A program made the position numbers and the translations under genes. Under the pieces are notes generated by a model. It was not told the origin of the DNA. It was given only the letters and a program-made list of their open reading frames with translations, and did no database searches. From Methanosaeta sp. PtaU1.Bin112 (GTDB lineage: Archaea > Halobacteriota > Methanosarcinia > Methanotrichales > Methanotrichaceae), in assembly GCA_002067705.1 (NCBI GenBank), contig MVRL01000095.1, positions 1-57,433 of the forward strand: 57,433 nt of DNA, read 5' to 3'. Each line of letters begins with the position of its first letter. Position 1 is the first letter of the stretch. This document shows, piece by piece, positions 16,103 through 24,386 of the stretch.

Positions 16103-17263
16103 TCAGCGACTCTTCTGCTCCAGAATGCAGGTAGGATCCTCTGCCAGCATATCCCCGTGATAGTAGTAGGCCTTCTGGCGGCATCCTCCGCACAGATCCA
16201 GATAATCACAAGCTCCACATGCGCCTTTGAGTTTGGATTTAATATCCCGCAACGCCTGCAACTCAGCGGTCGGATGATCGATCCAGATATCCCGGAAGCT
16301 TCTATCCCGCACGTTGCCCACCACCATCTGAGGCATGAAATGGCAGGGATGGACATCACCCCGGTGATTGATGTTGGCAACCTTCACTCCCGTAGAGCAG
16401 CCACCGGCATTGAGCAGCAGCTTTCTCACGTTCTCCCTCCTGGGATCGCCCTTCAAAAGCTCCAGCAAATAGGCCCCGTCCATCGGCGAGTCGGTGGTCA
16501 GAATCTCGATGTTCTCGCCTTTCAACTCCTCAGCCGCCTCGGCAAGCAGACGAATGACGCTGCGCCTCTGCTCAGGCGTGACATCCCTGTCGGTCATATC
16601 CGCTCCCCGGCCCGTAGGGACGAGGTGATAAAGACAGAACCGTGGAATCTTCTCCTGCAATGCCAGATTGAGAAGAGCGGGAACATCCTGCCAGTTGTCT
16701 GCTGTGAGCGTGATTCTCAGGCCGGTCTTCAGGCCGGCTTGCCGGGCGTTCTTGAGGCCCTGCAGTGCCCGGGCATGCGCTCCCGTCACGCCGCGGAATG
16801 CATCATGAGTCTTCGCAGACGCCGAGTCCAGGCTGACGCCCACGTATCTGATCTTGGCCTCAGCGAGGAGCCTGGCCACTTCAGGGGTGATGAGAGTGCC
16901 ATTGGTGGAGATGACTGTGCGCAGGCCCACCTCGCGGGCATGGAAGGCCAGGGCATAGAAATTGCGGCTGAGCAGCGGCTCTCCGCCGGTGAAAATGAGG
17001 ATGGGCACCCCCATTTCCGCCAGCTCGTCCACCAGATGTATTCCCTCTTCCAGAGACAATTCCTCCCGAGCATCGTGGCCTGCATCCATGTAACAATGCT
17101 GGCAGGCCAGATTGCAATGAGCCGTCAAATTCCACATAACAACTGGCTTCGACTGGGCCGAGAACCTCAGCAGATCCGGGGGCAGATTCTGGCACGACTG
17201 GGAGACACGCAGCGCCTCCCAGACCGTGGCCTGATCTGCCAGAGCTTTAGAGAATATTATCAT
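16103..17263 (-). CDS. Radical SAM/SPASM protein of the alternative heme pathway (AhbD- or AhbC-like)
   Basis: The 386-residue protein has the radical SAM cluster motif CNLACQHC (C50, C54, C57), then FTGGEPLL and STNGTLI. Its C-terminal SPASM-type region has GGCSTGVKVAN, GDVHPCHF, CGACDYLDLCGGCR and a last EDPTC, enough Cys for a second 4Fe-4S cluster. This pattern is closest to AhbD (Fe-coproporphyrin III decarboxylase, making heme b); AhbC/NirJ is the alternative. It starts one base after the cobA/hemD stop in the hemL-hemC-cobA/hemD operon, which supports a tetrapyrrole role. Assignment between AhbC and AhbD needs a tree. Confidence 0.75.
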   Translation of the reverse strand: MIIFSKALADQATVWEALRVSQSCQNLPPDLLRFSAQSKPVVMWNLTAHCNLACQHCYMDAGHDAREELSLEEGIHLVDELAEMGVPILIFTGGEPLLSRNFYALAFHAREVGLRTVISTNGTLITPEVARLLAEAKIRYVGVSLDSASAKTHDAFRGVTGAHARALQGLKNARQAGLKTGLRITLTADNWQDVPALLNLALQEKIPRFCLYHLVPTGRGADMTDRDVTPEQRRSVIRLLAEAAEELKGENIEILTTDSPMDGAYLLELLKGDPRRENVRKLLLNAGGCSTGVKVANINHRGDVHPCHFMPQMVVGNVRDRSFRDIWIDHPTAELQALRDIKSKLKGACGACDYLDLCGGCRQKAYYYHGDMLAEDPTCILEQKSR

Positions 17264-17264
17264 T

Positions 17265-18725
17265 TTATCGGGCCAACTCCCTCAATAAGGCAAGCATCGA
17301 TTCAAATGTGAATACTTCAGGCATTACATCCACGTTCACTCCCAGGCGAGAGAGTTCCTCTCTAGTGGGCTTGCCGATGGCGGCCACCGTGCCGGCAGCG
17401 AGCGCCCGACGAAGCTCCTCTTCCAGGCCCATCGCTGCTGCCCTTTCAATCAGGAAGCGAGCTGTCGACGAGCTGGTGAAGGCAAAGATGTCCACGCTGC
17501 GCGCCCTTTTTATGAGCTCATCCAGCATCGGGTCGCCTGACGGCGCAACCTCGTAGAGGGGTATGTCATCAACAAGAAGCCCCGCTTCTCTCAAGCCTTC
17601 GGATAGATATTTGCTGCCCTGAGAGCTGCGAAGGAAGAGAATGCTCCTGCACCTATTCCGCAGCAATTTCTCCATTCCTTTCGAGCTGTACTCCTCAGGC
17701 ATCATCGACGCCAGGCCCTGAACAGACAGAGCCTGAGCAGTCTTGGGCCCGATGGCCACAAGCATCTTTTCCACTAGCGCCTGACGAATGTCCGGACGTT
17801 TCAGCGCCATATTAACACCATTGGCGCTGGTAAAAGCCACGCATTCTGCCCTGCCGAGCCTCTCCAGCAGATCCTCCGGCAGCGGCTTTTCAGCAAGGAC
17901 AATTGCGGGGGCCGAGATCGGTGAAAAACCATAGCGTTCTGCAAGGGCTGCAGACTCATTTTGCTGAGCAGCAGGACGGAGAATGGCAATCTTCTTCTTT
18001 GCCAATTTTTGGGCAAGTGATACAACCTCGCCCACCACCAGTATGGCCGGAGATTCGATCCCTTCCTCTTTGGCCTTCCTGGCGATATCGCCTAACGTTG
18101 CAGAGATCATCCTCTGCTCAGGCCAGCCGCCCTTCTCCACCATTGCCGCCGGTGTATTGGGCGGTTTTCCGGCATCGATCAGGGCAGATGCATTCTGCTC
18201 CAGGCGGGAGATGCCCATCAGAACAACCAGAGTTCCCCCCAGGGCCGCTATGGCCGACCAGTCCAGAGGAGCCTCCTTTCCCGGCTCCTCGTGACCGGTG
18301 ACAATAGTAAGCGAGGAGGCCATGCCCCGGTGGGTCACGGGAATTCCAGCAAGCGCAGGAGCGGCAATAGAAGAGGTCACACCCGGCACAACCTCAAAGG
18401 GTATGCCCTTCTCCTGCAAGGCCAGCGCTTCCTCTCCGCCTCTGCCAAAGAGGTAGGGATCGCCCCCTTTCAGCCGCACCACAATATATCCCGCCTTCGC
18501 CTTTTCGATGAGAAGCTGATTGATGCCCTCCTGACTCAGCTTATGCCTGCCTGCATTCTTTCCCACATCGATCAATTCCGCTCTGACTCCATCCAGCATC
18601 CTCGGGTCAAGCAGCCGGTCGAACAGGACCACATCTGCTTCGCCCAGCAGCCTCTTGGCCTTCAGGGTCATAAGCTCGGGATCGCCGGGGCCGGCTCCCA
18701 CCAGATAAACCTTACCGCACGCCAA
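17265..18725 (-). CDS. cobA/hemD: Uroporphyrinogen-III C-methyltransferase fused to uroporphyrinogen-III synthase
   Basis: Residues 1 to about 240 are an SAM-dependent uroporphyrinogen methyltransferase ([55 protein letters not shown]), making precorrin-2. Residues about 245-486 are a HemD-type synthase ([18 protein letters not shown] and a C-terminal [11 protein letters not shown] block) that closes and flips hydroxymethylbilane to uroporphyrinogen III. One protein thus carries two successive steps feeding siroheme, F430, cobamide and heme. It overlaps the end of hemC by 14 bases. Confidence 0.93.
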   Translation of the reverse strand: MACGKVYLVGAGPGDPELMTLKAKRLLGEADVVLFDRLLDPRMLDGVRAELIDVGKNAGRHKLSQEGINQLLIEKAKAGYIVVRLKGGDPYLFGRGGEEALALQEKGIPFEVVPGVTSSIAAPALAGIPVTHRGMASSLTIVTGHEEPGKEAPLDWSAIAALGGTLVVLMGISRLEQNASALIDAGKPPNTPAAMVEKGGWPEQRMISATLGDIARKAKEEGIESPAILVVGEVVSLAQKLAKKKIAILRPAAQQNESAALAERYGFSPISAPAIVLAEKPLPEDLLERLGRAECVAFTSANGVNMALKRPDIRQALVEKMLVAIGPKTAQALSVQGLASMMPEEYSSKGMEKLLRNRCRSILFLRSSQGSKYLSEGLREAGLLVDDIPLYEVAPSGDPMLDELIKRARSVDIFAFTSSSTARFLIERAAAMGLEEELRRALAAGTVAAIGKPTREELSRLGVNVDVMPEVFTFESMLALLRELAR

Positions 18726-19629
18726 ATTCCTTCACCGCCTCGTCTACCAACTCTCTGCCACCCATGTTCATTAGCCTCTGCCCCATGTCATCTGCCCTCG
18801 CTAAGGGATCATCCTGCAAAGAGATCTTTTCATCCAGCCGCACAAACCTCTTGCCATCCAGGGATAGGACCTCGGCCAGGACACGCGCCCATCCGCCAGC
18901 GGCAGACGCATGCACGGCCATGGGCACCACACAGCCGCCGCCAACTGTTTCCAGGATTCTGCGCTCGATCATGGTCTCGGTTCGGGTGGGTGCATCATCC
19001 AGCAATTGAGAATAGCATTCCGCCTTCGAGCCCTTTCTGGCCACAACGATTATGGTTCCCTGGTTGGCAGAGGGAACAAACATCTCATCATCCAGCCGCA
19101 CATAATCCTCTTCTAGCCCCATCCTCTCCAGACCAGCTTTGGCGAGGAGGATGGCATCATAGCTTCCCTCATCCAGCTTTCGCATTCTGGTCTGCAGATT
19201 GCCCCGCAAATTGGAGATCTTCAGATCGGGCCGGGCCCGGCGAAGCTGAGCTGTGCGGCGCATGCTGGAGGTGCCAACGGTTGCTCCTTCTTTCAGCTCC
19301 TCCAGTCTTTTCACCGATCTGTCCCGGCAGAGCATGATATCATAAGGAGAGTCGCGTTTCAGGACGGCAGAGATGACCAGCTCCTCCGGCCTCTTTGTGG
19401 GCAGATCCTTCATGCTGTGCACTGCCAGGTCGATCTCGCCCTTCAGCATCCGCTCGTCTATCTCCGCCACGAAGACGCCAAAACCGGTGAGCTGGTGCAG
19501 AGGCTTGTCCAGGAAGACGTCCCCGCTGGTCTTGACGAGGATTAGCTCCGTTTCGATGCCCAGAGATAATAGGCCCCCCTGAACAATCTCCGTCTGGCGC
19601 AATGCCAGAGGACTGCCCCGGCTGCCCAC
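18712..19629 (-). CDS. hemC: Hydroxymethylbilane synthase (porphobilinogen deaminase)
   Basis: Conserved GSRGSPLAL opening, catalytic Asp in HSMKDLPT (D75), Arg-rich SSMRRTAQLRR, and the dipyrromethane-carrying Cys in GGGCVVPMAVHA (C233). It links four porphobilinogens into the linear tetrapyrrole. Length 305 is normal. The GTG at 19629 drops the usual Lys-Leu-Thr before VGSRGS; the frame is open upstream to a TAG and a CTG at 19635 would restore it, overlapping the hemL stop. Middle gene of the tetrapyrrole operon. Confidence 0.94.
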   Translation of the reverse strand: MGSRGSPLALRQTEIVQGGLLSLGIETELILVKTSGDVFLDKPLHQLTGFGVFVAEIDERMLKGEIDLAVHSMKDLPTKRPEELVISAVLKRDSPYDIMLCRDRSVKRLEELKEGATVGTSSMRRTAQLRRARPDLKISNLRGNLQTRMRKLDEGSYDAILLAKAGLERMGLEEDYVRLDDEMFVPSANQGTIIVVARKGSKAECYSQLLDDAPTRTETMIERRILETVGGGCVVPMAVHASAAGGWARVLAEVLSLDGKRFVRLDEKISLQDDPLARADDMGQRLMNMGGRELVDEAVKEFGVR

Positions 19630-19631
19630 GG

Positions 19632-20900
19632 TCAGTTTTTGAGACAGGATCTAGCCGCCTCCAGGGTTGTTTCTATGACTTGCGAGTTGTGAGCCGCAGA
19701 GATGAAATCAGTCTCATATTGGCTGGGGGTGAGGAAGATGCCTGCTCTGAGCATGCGACGGAAGAAGGCTAGATAGCTGTTCTTGTCACATTTCAGGGCC
19801 TGAGCATAATCCTGAGGCTCATCTCCAAAGAATATCTTGAACATGGAAGCTATTCCAACAACATGGTAGTTGTATCCCAGGTCGGCCACGATCTCCTGCA
19901 AGCCATCCCTCATCTGTTTTCCTGTGAGATTGAGCTTATCGAGCACCTTTTCCTTCTCCAGGATATCAAGAGTGGCCATGCCGCAGGCGAGCGATACTGG
20001 GCTGCCGTTGAATGTTCCCGCCTGATAGATGCCCCCTTCGGGCGCAACCTGCTCCATCAGATCGCGCCTGCCTCCAAAGACTCCCACCGGAAATCCACCG
20101 CCAATGATCTTGCCCAGGGTGGTAAGGTCGGGCTTAACGCCAAAAAGCTCCTGCGCCCCGCCCAGAGAGAGCCGAAAGCCGGTTATGACCTCATCGAAGA
20201 TGAGAAGAACATCATGCTCCTTTGTGAGTCGGCGAACGCCTTCAAGGTAGCCTGGCAATGGCAGCACCGGGCCGATGTTGCCCAGGACAGGTTCCATGAT
20301 CAGACAGGCGATCTGGCCAGGGTAGCTGGAAAGCACCTTCTCCAGGGCATCAAGGTCATTGTAAGGCACCTGCAGAGTGTTCCTGGCAGTGTCTACAGGC
20401 ACTCCCTTTGAATCGGGAATGCTCAGAGTGGTGGCTCCGGAGCCGGCCTTCACCAGCACGCTGTCATGCGCTCCGTGAAAGCCCCCCTCGATCTTGATGA
20501 TCTTATCGCGTCCGGTAGCGCCGCGGGCCACCCGAATAGCCGCCATTGTGGCCTCAGTGCCGGTGCTGACGAAGCGAAGCATCTCCATGCTTGGATAGAG
20601 GCGGCTTATTCTCCTTGCCGCCGCGACCTCCAGCAGGGATGGCGTTCCATAGAGCCAGCCGCGGGACATCTGATCAGCGGCTGCGCTGGCGATTGCCGGA
20701 TGGCAGTGGCCCAGGATCATGGGGCCGTATGCCAGGCAGTAATCGATATACCGATTTCCGTCCGCATCCCAGAGATAGGGGCCTTCTGCCCGGGACGTGT
20801 AGAAGGGGCAGGGGGAGATGGCGCGCACGGGGCTGGATACGCCGCCGGGCATGACCTTTTTGGCGCAATCAAAGAGCCGAATGGAGGAATCAATTTGCAT
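19632..20900 (-). CDS. hemL: Glutamate-1-semialdehyde 2,1-aminomutase
   Basis: A PLP enzyme that converts glutamate 1-semialdehyde to 5-aminolevulinate, the first committed tetrapyrrole precursor in the C5 pathway. Motifs: [21 protein letters not shown], the cofactor Asp motif FDEVITGFR (236-243) and the Schiff-base Lys264 in [14 protein letters not shown]. The family usually starts a few residues before SIRLF, so the ATG at 20900 is preferred to an outer one at 20954. It is the first gene of the operon, with an AT-rich upstream region. hemA and hemB are not in this window. Confidence 0.94.
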   Translation of the reverse strand: MQIDSSIRLFDCAKKVMPGGVSSPVRAISPCPFYTSRAEGPYLWDADGNRYIDYCLAYGPMILGHCHPAIASAAADQMSRGWLYGTPSLLEVAAARRISRLYPSMEMLRFVSTGTEATMAAIRVARGATGRDKIIKIEGGFHGAHDSVLVKAGSGATTLSIPDSKGVPVDTARNTLQVPYNDLDALEKVLSSYPGQIACLIMEPVLGNIGPVLPLPGYLEGVRRLTKEHDVLLIFDEVITGFRLSLGGAQELFGVKPDLTTLGKIIGGGFPVGVFGGRRDLMEQVAPEGGIYQAGTFNGSPVSLACGMATLDILEKEKVLDKLNLTGKQMRDGLQEIVADLGYNYHVVGIASMFKIFFGDEPQDYAQALKCDKNSYLAFFRRMLRAGIFLTPSQYETDFISAAHNSQVIETTLEAARSCLKN

Positions 20901-20957
20901 GAGAAGAGATACCCTGCGGCGCAGATTAATCAAACTTGCGAGCCGGTGAATCAATCA

Positions 20958-20972
20958 TATTCTTTAAAAATC
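20958..20972 (-). promoter_or_regulatory. Possible TATA region of the tetrapyrrole operon
   Basis: Minus-strand TTTTTAAAGAATA lies about 60-70 bases before the preferred hemL start, allowing a leader of about 35 bases. A second AT-rich tract (TATATATAC) lies near 21031-21040. Confidence 0.3.
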
Positions 20973-21166
20973 ATCATATACAGACGCCCATTGAGCCTGC
21001 ACCATGTTGCTACTATTATTATTTGCGAAAAGTATATATAATATCAACTACATCCTTAACTATATTAGTATTATAAGTTTGTAATATGAATTAAAGCGAA
21101 AGAAGAGGCTGGATGGTTGGGCGGCTAAGTAATAATATATGAAATATGTTAAAGGGATGGCACGAA

Positions 21167-22372
21167 TTATAAGGCTGCACCCCTCCACCCCTCCTCTTCG
21201 ACTTTTTTGATAACCATTCTCAAAGGCTGGCCTGTCTCACAGGCAATTTTTCGGCAGTCTTCATACTCAGGCTTGATGCCCAGAAGCTCGCCATCTAGCC
21301 GGCTCTCTTTCACCCGGGCTTTGTAGACTCTGCCGCTGATATCGACCTGAACGTCCCTTTGCTCCCGAGCCGCTACCAGACGGTGAATGCTGGGAAAGAT
21401 GCGCACTCCAAGGGATCCCGTCTCCCGGATCATTACTCTGGAGAGGTGCTGCATATCCTCCGACCGGGAGATCGCCCGGATTACAGATCCCGCCCGGCCC
21501 TTCTTCATCAGGGCAGGCACGACGGATACATCAAGAGCACCAGCCTGCATGAGTTGCTCAATCAAGTGGCCCAGCACCTCTCCGGTCACGTCGTCCACAT
21601 TGGTCTCCAGCTGCACAATCTGGTCGCCATGTGCCCTGTGCATCTCCCCCCCCTGGCAGGCAGGGATGGTCTCCGCGACAATGGACCGCAGGACATTGGG
21701 CAGGACCAGCTCTCTCTTGCCGGCGCCGTATCCTGTTCGCTCAGCCCGCATTAGGGGAAAGTCGGGCACAAACTCGTCGACCAGAACAGCAAGCAAAGCC
21801 GCGCCCGTGGGGGTGAGCAGCTCCTCTTCGACCGGACCGCCCTTCCAGGGCATCTCATGGGAACGCAGTATCTCCATTGCCGCAGGCCCAGGTACAGAGA
21901 GAAGGCCGTGTGCCGATGAGACATAGCCGCCTCCTACGGATACGGGCCGGCAGAGAACGCGCTGCACAGAGATGCTATGCCTCGCCACGCAGGATCCGGC
22001 GATGTCTGCCAGTGCATCGAGAGCGCCGATCTCATGAAAGTGGGCCTGACCCTTGGCCACCCCATGCACCCGGCCCTCAGCCTCGGCCAGGATATCCAGG
22101 GCAGAGAGGGCATCTTTCAGGGCTTTTCCCTGCAAGCTGGAACTATTGAGGATGCTTACGGCTTCGCTCAAAGAATGAAATCTCCGGTCGGAGATGACGC
22201 GCGCCCGGCAGGCCATGATATGGCTCTTCTCCTGAGTGGTGACCTCCAAACGGCAGCCGACGGATTCGACTGCTTCGCAGACGGCTTCCTGATCCGCACC
22301 AAGGTCAATTAGGGATGCCATGATCATATCACCGGAGGCCCCGGCGCCGGGATCGAAGAGAAGAACTTTCAT
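21167..22372 (-). CDS. larC: LarC-type nickel insertion protein (DUF111)
   Basis: A 401-residue protein with the LarC signature: FDPGAGASGDMIMASLIDLG at the N-terminus, HFHEIGALDALADI in the middle, ELLTPTGAALL, QLETNVDDVTGEVLG and the C-terminal ETGSLGVR. LarC is a CTP-dependent nickel insertase that completes the nickel-pincer cofactor. larB and larE are not adjacent. A TATA box about 25 bases before the ATG suggests a leaderless mRNA. Confidence 0.9.
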   Translation of the reverse strand: MKVLLFDPGAGASGDMIMASLIDLGADQEAVCEAVESVGCRLEVTTQEKSHIMACRARVISDRRFHSLSEAVSILNSSSLQGKALKDALSALDILAEAEGRVHGVAKGQAHFHEIGALDALADIAGSCVARHSISVQRVLCRPVSVGGGYVSSAHGLLSVPGPAAMEILRSHEMPWKGGPVEEELLTPTGAALLAVLVDEFVPDFPLMRAERTGYGAGKRELVLPNVLRSIVAETIPACQGGEMHRAHGDQIVQLETNVDDVTGEVLGHLIEQLMQAGALDVSVVPALMKKGRAGSVIRAISRSEDMQHLSRVMIRETGSLGVRIFPSIHRLVAAREQRDVQVDISGRVYKARVKESRLDGELLGIKPEYEDCRKIACETGQPLRMVIKKVEEEGWRGAAL

Positions 22373-22392
22373 GGCTGAATGGCTTGCCTGTG

Positions 22393-22402
22393 ATATTAAA
22401 TA
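22393..22402 (-). promoter_or_regulatory. TATA box of larC
   Basis: Minus-strand TTATTTAATAT centred 25 bases before the larC ATG at 22372, consistent with transcription from the start codon. Confidence 0.5.
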
Positions 22403-22453
22403 AGGATTGGTTTTGGCTGAGGTTGCAGACCATCTTCCAATCAGCTATTGCAG

Positions 22454-22924
22454 CTATTTCTGAACCAGCTCCCCCAGCCTCTTTACCACAGCATCCGCAT
22501 GCCCTTTAACTGAGACCTTCTTCCAGATGTGAGCTATCTTTCCCTCAGGATCGATGAGAAAAGTTGACCTGACAGCGCCGTAGCTCTCTTTGCCGTACAT
22601 CTTCTTAAGGGCCCAGGCCCCATAGGCTTCGGTCACCCTGTGGTCCTGATCACTGGCAAGCGTCACCTTCAAGCTGTGCTTCTCAGCAAACTTCCTGTGG
22701 CTTGCCGGAGAGTCACGACTGACACCCAGGACGGCAGCGCCCAGCTCTTGCAAGCGAGGAAGGGCAGAGGTGAAGTCTACTGCTTCCCTGGTGCAGCCGC
22801 TGGTGTTGTCCCTGGGATAGAAGTAAAGGACCAGCCACCGTCCCTGATAATCCTTCAGACAGATTTCCTTCTCATCTGCGCCGGGCAGGCAGAATTGAGG
22901 AGCTAATTCTCCAATCTCGACCAT
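22454..22924 (-). CDS. Peroxiredoxin, BCP/PrxQ family (1-Cys form)
   Basis: Thioredoxin-fold peroxidase of 156 residues. The peroxidatic Cys is C44 in YPRDNTSGCTREAVDF, with Arg in DFTSALPRLQ and the LIDPEGKI strand later. In most PrxQ proteins a resolving Cys follows five residues after the peroxidatic one (GCTxEAC). Here that residue is Val, so reduction must use another thiol, perhaps a thioredoxin such as the one in this window. It is cytoplasmic. No partner gene is adjacent. Confidence 0.9.
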   Translation of the reverse strand: MVEIGELAPQFCLPGADEKEICLKDYQGRWLVLYFYPRDNTSGCTREAVDFTSALPRLQELGAAVLGVSRDSPASHRKFAEKHSLKVTLASDQDHRVTEAYGAWALKKMYGKESYGAVRSTFLIDPEGKIAHIWKKVSVKGHADAVVKRLGELVQK

Positions 22925-23034
22925 ATCTTGCTCACGAATTTGCTAATTGTCGGACAGAGATAAAATCTCTTCGACGACATGAGAGACCCATTGCATAGCT
23001 TCGCTTCGGAGGTCCCCTTTTCAAACCGCTGAAA

Positions 23035-23709
23035 TCAGGCGATCCTGTAGATCCTCATCTGGCCATTATCGAATTCCTTCGAGAATCCATCTATGCTTTC
23101 GCCATTGACCATCTTGGTATAGATGGTATCCTTTTTCAGGTTAGACTTGATATCGAATCTGCCGGAAGGCCGGTCTTTGGGAATCCTCACATAGTCACTG
23201 AAATGCTCGCCTGCTGCCATCAATACTGGATAATACTTACCCAAATCATCAGACATCACAAGAGAATAAGTTGCTCCATACTTGGCAGCGATTTGTCTGG
23301 CAGATGTCGCATTCTCTGATACGAAGAAATCCGCTACATCCTTGACCTTTTCATCAGACTCATAAGGATACCACAGGGCATATTCTATCTTATGCCAGGG
23401 CTTTGTTGCGTCTACATAGCCAGCAATGGTATTCTTGATTTCTTTGGATGCTTCCTTGATTACAACTCCCCGTTCTCCGATCATCTCAATTCCGTCCGCA
23501 TAATCCCACCAGGCCAGAACAACAGTATTCTTTCCTGTGTTGTTCGCCAGCCATTGATATCCTTCCACTGCTTTGGGGTCTTTCAGCAGCCAATCCATGG
23601 ATTGCATGCTGCTGAACTCCATGTACATTCCAACGAATGCGGCAGCAACTACAATAACCAGTGCCGCTATGCCTTTTGTCCTGCTTCTTATGCCGTCTTG
23701 AGTTTTCAT
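23035..23709 (-). CDS. Membrane-anchored homologue of the AglB/STT3 C-terminal domain
   Basis: The 224-residue product has one N-terminal transmembrane segment (after MKTQDGIRSRTKG) and a soluble domain. WLANNT...VVLAWWDYADGIEMIGERGVVI, DVADFFVSENATSA, AAKYGATYSLVMSDDLGKYYPVL and a DYVRI-type end follow the order of the archaeal oligosaccharyltransferase AglB C-terminal domain, whose WWDYG motif recognises the sequon. Here it reads WWDYA, and the 10-13 catalytic membrane helices are absent, so it is not a complete transferase. The ATG at 23709 is chosen over an outer start because AGGAGGT lies four bases before it. Confidence 0.65.
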   Translation of the reverse strand: MKTQDGIRSRTKGIAALVIVVAAAFVGMYMEFSSMQSMDWLLKDPKAVEGYQWLANNTGKNTVVLAWWDYADGIEMIGERGVVIKEASKEIKNTIAGYVDATKPWHKIEYALWYPYESDEKVKDVADFFVSENATSARQIAAKYGATYSLVMSDDLGKYYPVLMAAGEHFSDYVRIPKDRPSGRFDIKSNLKKDTIYTKMVNGESIDGFSKEFDNGQMRIYRIA

Positions 23710-23713
23710 GGAT

Positions 23714-23720
23714 ACCTCCT
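23714..23720 (-). promoter_or_regulatory. Strong Shine-Dalgarno site fixing the AglB-like start
   Basis: Minus-strand AGGAGGT four bases before the ATG at 23709. It argues against the longer reading beginning at 23811. Confidence 0.6.
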
Positions 23721-23810
23721 GCGATGGAAAATAAGTCCTGGAAGGTCTCTTCATTTCCATTTTCCTTGGGCACCATCCCGTCCAGTGTCTGATGATTTCT
23801 GCAAATTGCA

Positions 23811-24257
23811 TTAGGCCATCTCCTTAACCTTAGCAAATAATTCCTCTGCCAATTTGGTAGGATCAGCAGCTTCGTGAAGTGTGATGCCAATCTCATCTGA
23901 AAAATCCCAGAGCAATTCGACGCACTTTGCATACTCCTCGCATGACTCGCAGTCACCATCATGTTCATACCAGACCTGAAGGCCATGCTTGCCTGATACG
24001 AAGATGATTGCGTCAACACCAAGAGGAACGGAACGACCGAATAAGATGCCCATCTGCGGATTGATCTTTGATATATTGATTCTATTGGCCGCTGCCATCT
24101 CACACAAAGCGGTCTCAACCTTTTTATCTATTGATATAATGGCTTTCGAGACAGCTTGCCTCGATATCCCAAAGTTTGTGGCAATGCTTATATTGGGAAT
24201 CTTGGAGCGCCTCAGCTTCCAGAACTCGAACTGTTTCTCGCTAATGAACAAATTCAT
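23811..24257 (-). CDS. HTH transcriptional regulator with Cys cluster (Tfx-like)
   Basis: A 148-residue protein. Residues about 20-42 form a helix-turn-helix (SIATNFGISRQAVSKAIISI) near the N-terminus, in the manner of Tfx-type archaeal regulators. The C-terminal domain holds C103, C106 and C112 (CESCEEYAKC), a possible metal or redox site. A perfect TGTCAAC-N8-GTTGACA palindrome lies two bases before its ATG, just after a TATA box, so it probably represses itself. It sits 101 bases upstream of the AglB-like gene on the same strand, a likely target. Confidence 0.7.
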   Translation of the reverse strand: MNLFISEKQFEFWKLRRSKIPNISIATNFGISRQAVSKAIISIDKKVETALCEMAAANRINISKINPQMGILFGRSVPLGVDAIIFVSGKHGLQVWYEHDGDCESCEEYAKCVELLWDFSDEIGITLHEAADPTKLAEELFAKVKEMA

Positions 24258-24258
24258 A

Positions 24259-24280
24259 TGTCAACTTTAATTGGTTGACA
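24259..24280. promoter_or_regulatory. Perfect palindromic operator of the HTH gene
   Basis: TGTCAAC, an eight-base AT-rich spacer, then GTTGACA. Both arms match exactly over seven bases with a centre-to-centre spacing of 15. It covers the expected transcription start, between the TATA box (24281-24290) and the start codon, so bound protein would block initiation. Confidence 0.6.
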
Positions 24281-24290
24281 ATAAATAGTT
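24281..24290 (-). promoter_or_regulatory. TATA box of the HTH gene
   Basis: Minus-strand AACTATTTAT directly abuts the palindrome and is centred about 28 bases before the ATG at 24257. Confidence 0.5.
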
Positions 24291-24386
24291 TTCCATTTAG
24301 GAACTAGGCGGGAATAGATTGATGATTGTGATATACTCCCTTGCCCTCCTGAAATAAAAGGAAAAGACCCAGAATGCAGACGTTCC

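Noticed and set aside
16046-17311. 421-residue plus-strand frame opposite the radical SAM gene
   Set aside because: Long only because the GC-rich gene leaves few stops on the other strand; the radical SAM motifs are on the minus strand.
18291-19337. 348-residue plus-strand frame
   Set aside because: Shadow of hemC and cobA/hemD; Pro/His/Arg-rich composition typical of an antisense frame.
23709-23811. Longer N-terminus of the AglB-like protein from 23811
   Set aside because: The AGGAGGT site just before 23709 and the start of the membrane helix favour the shorter form; the extra residues look random.
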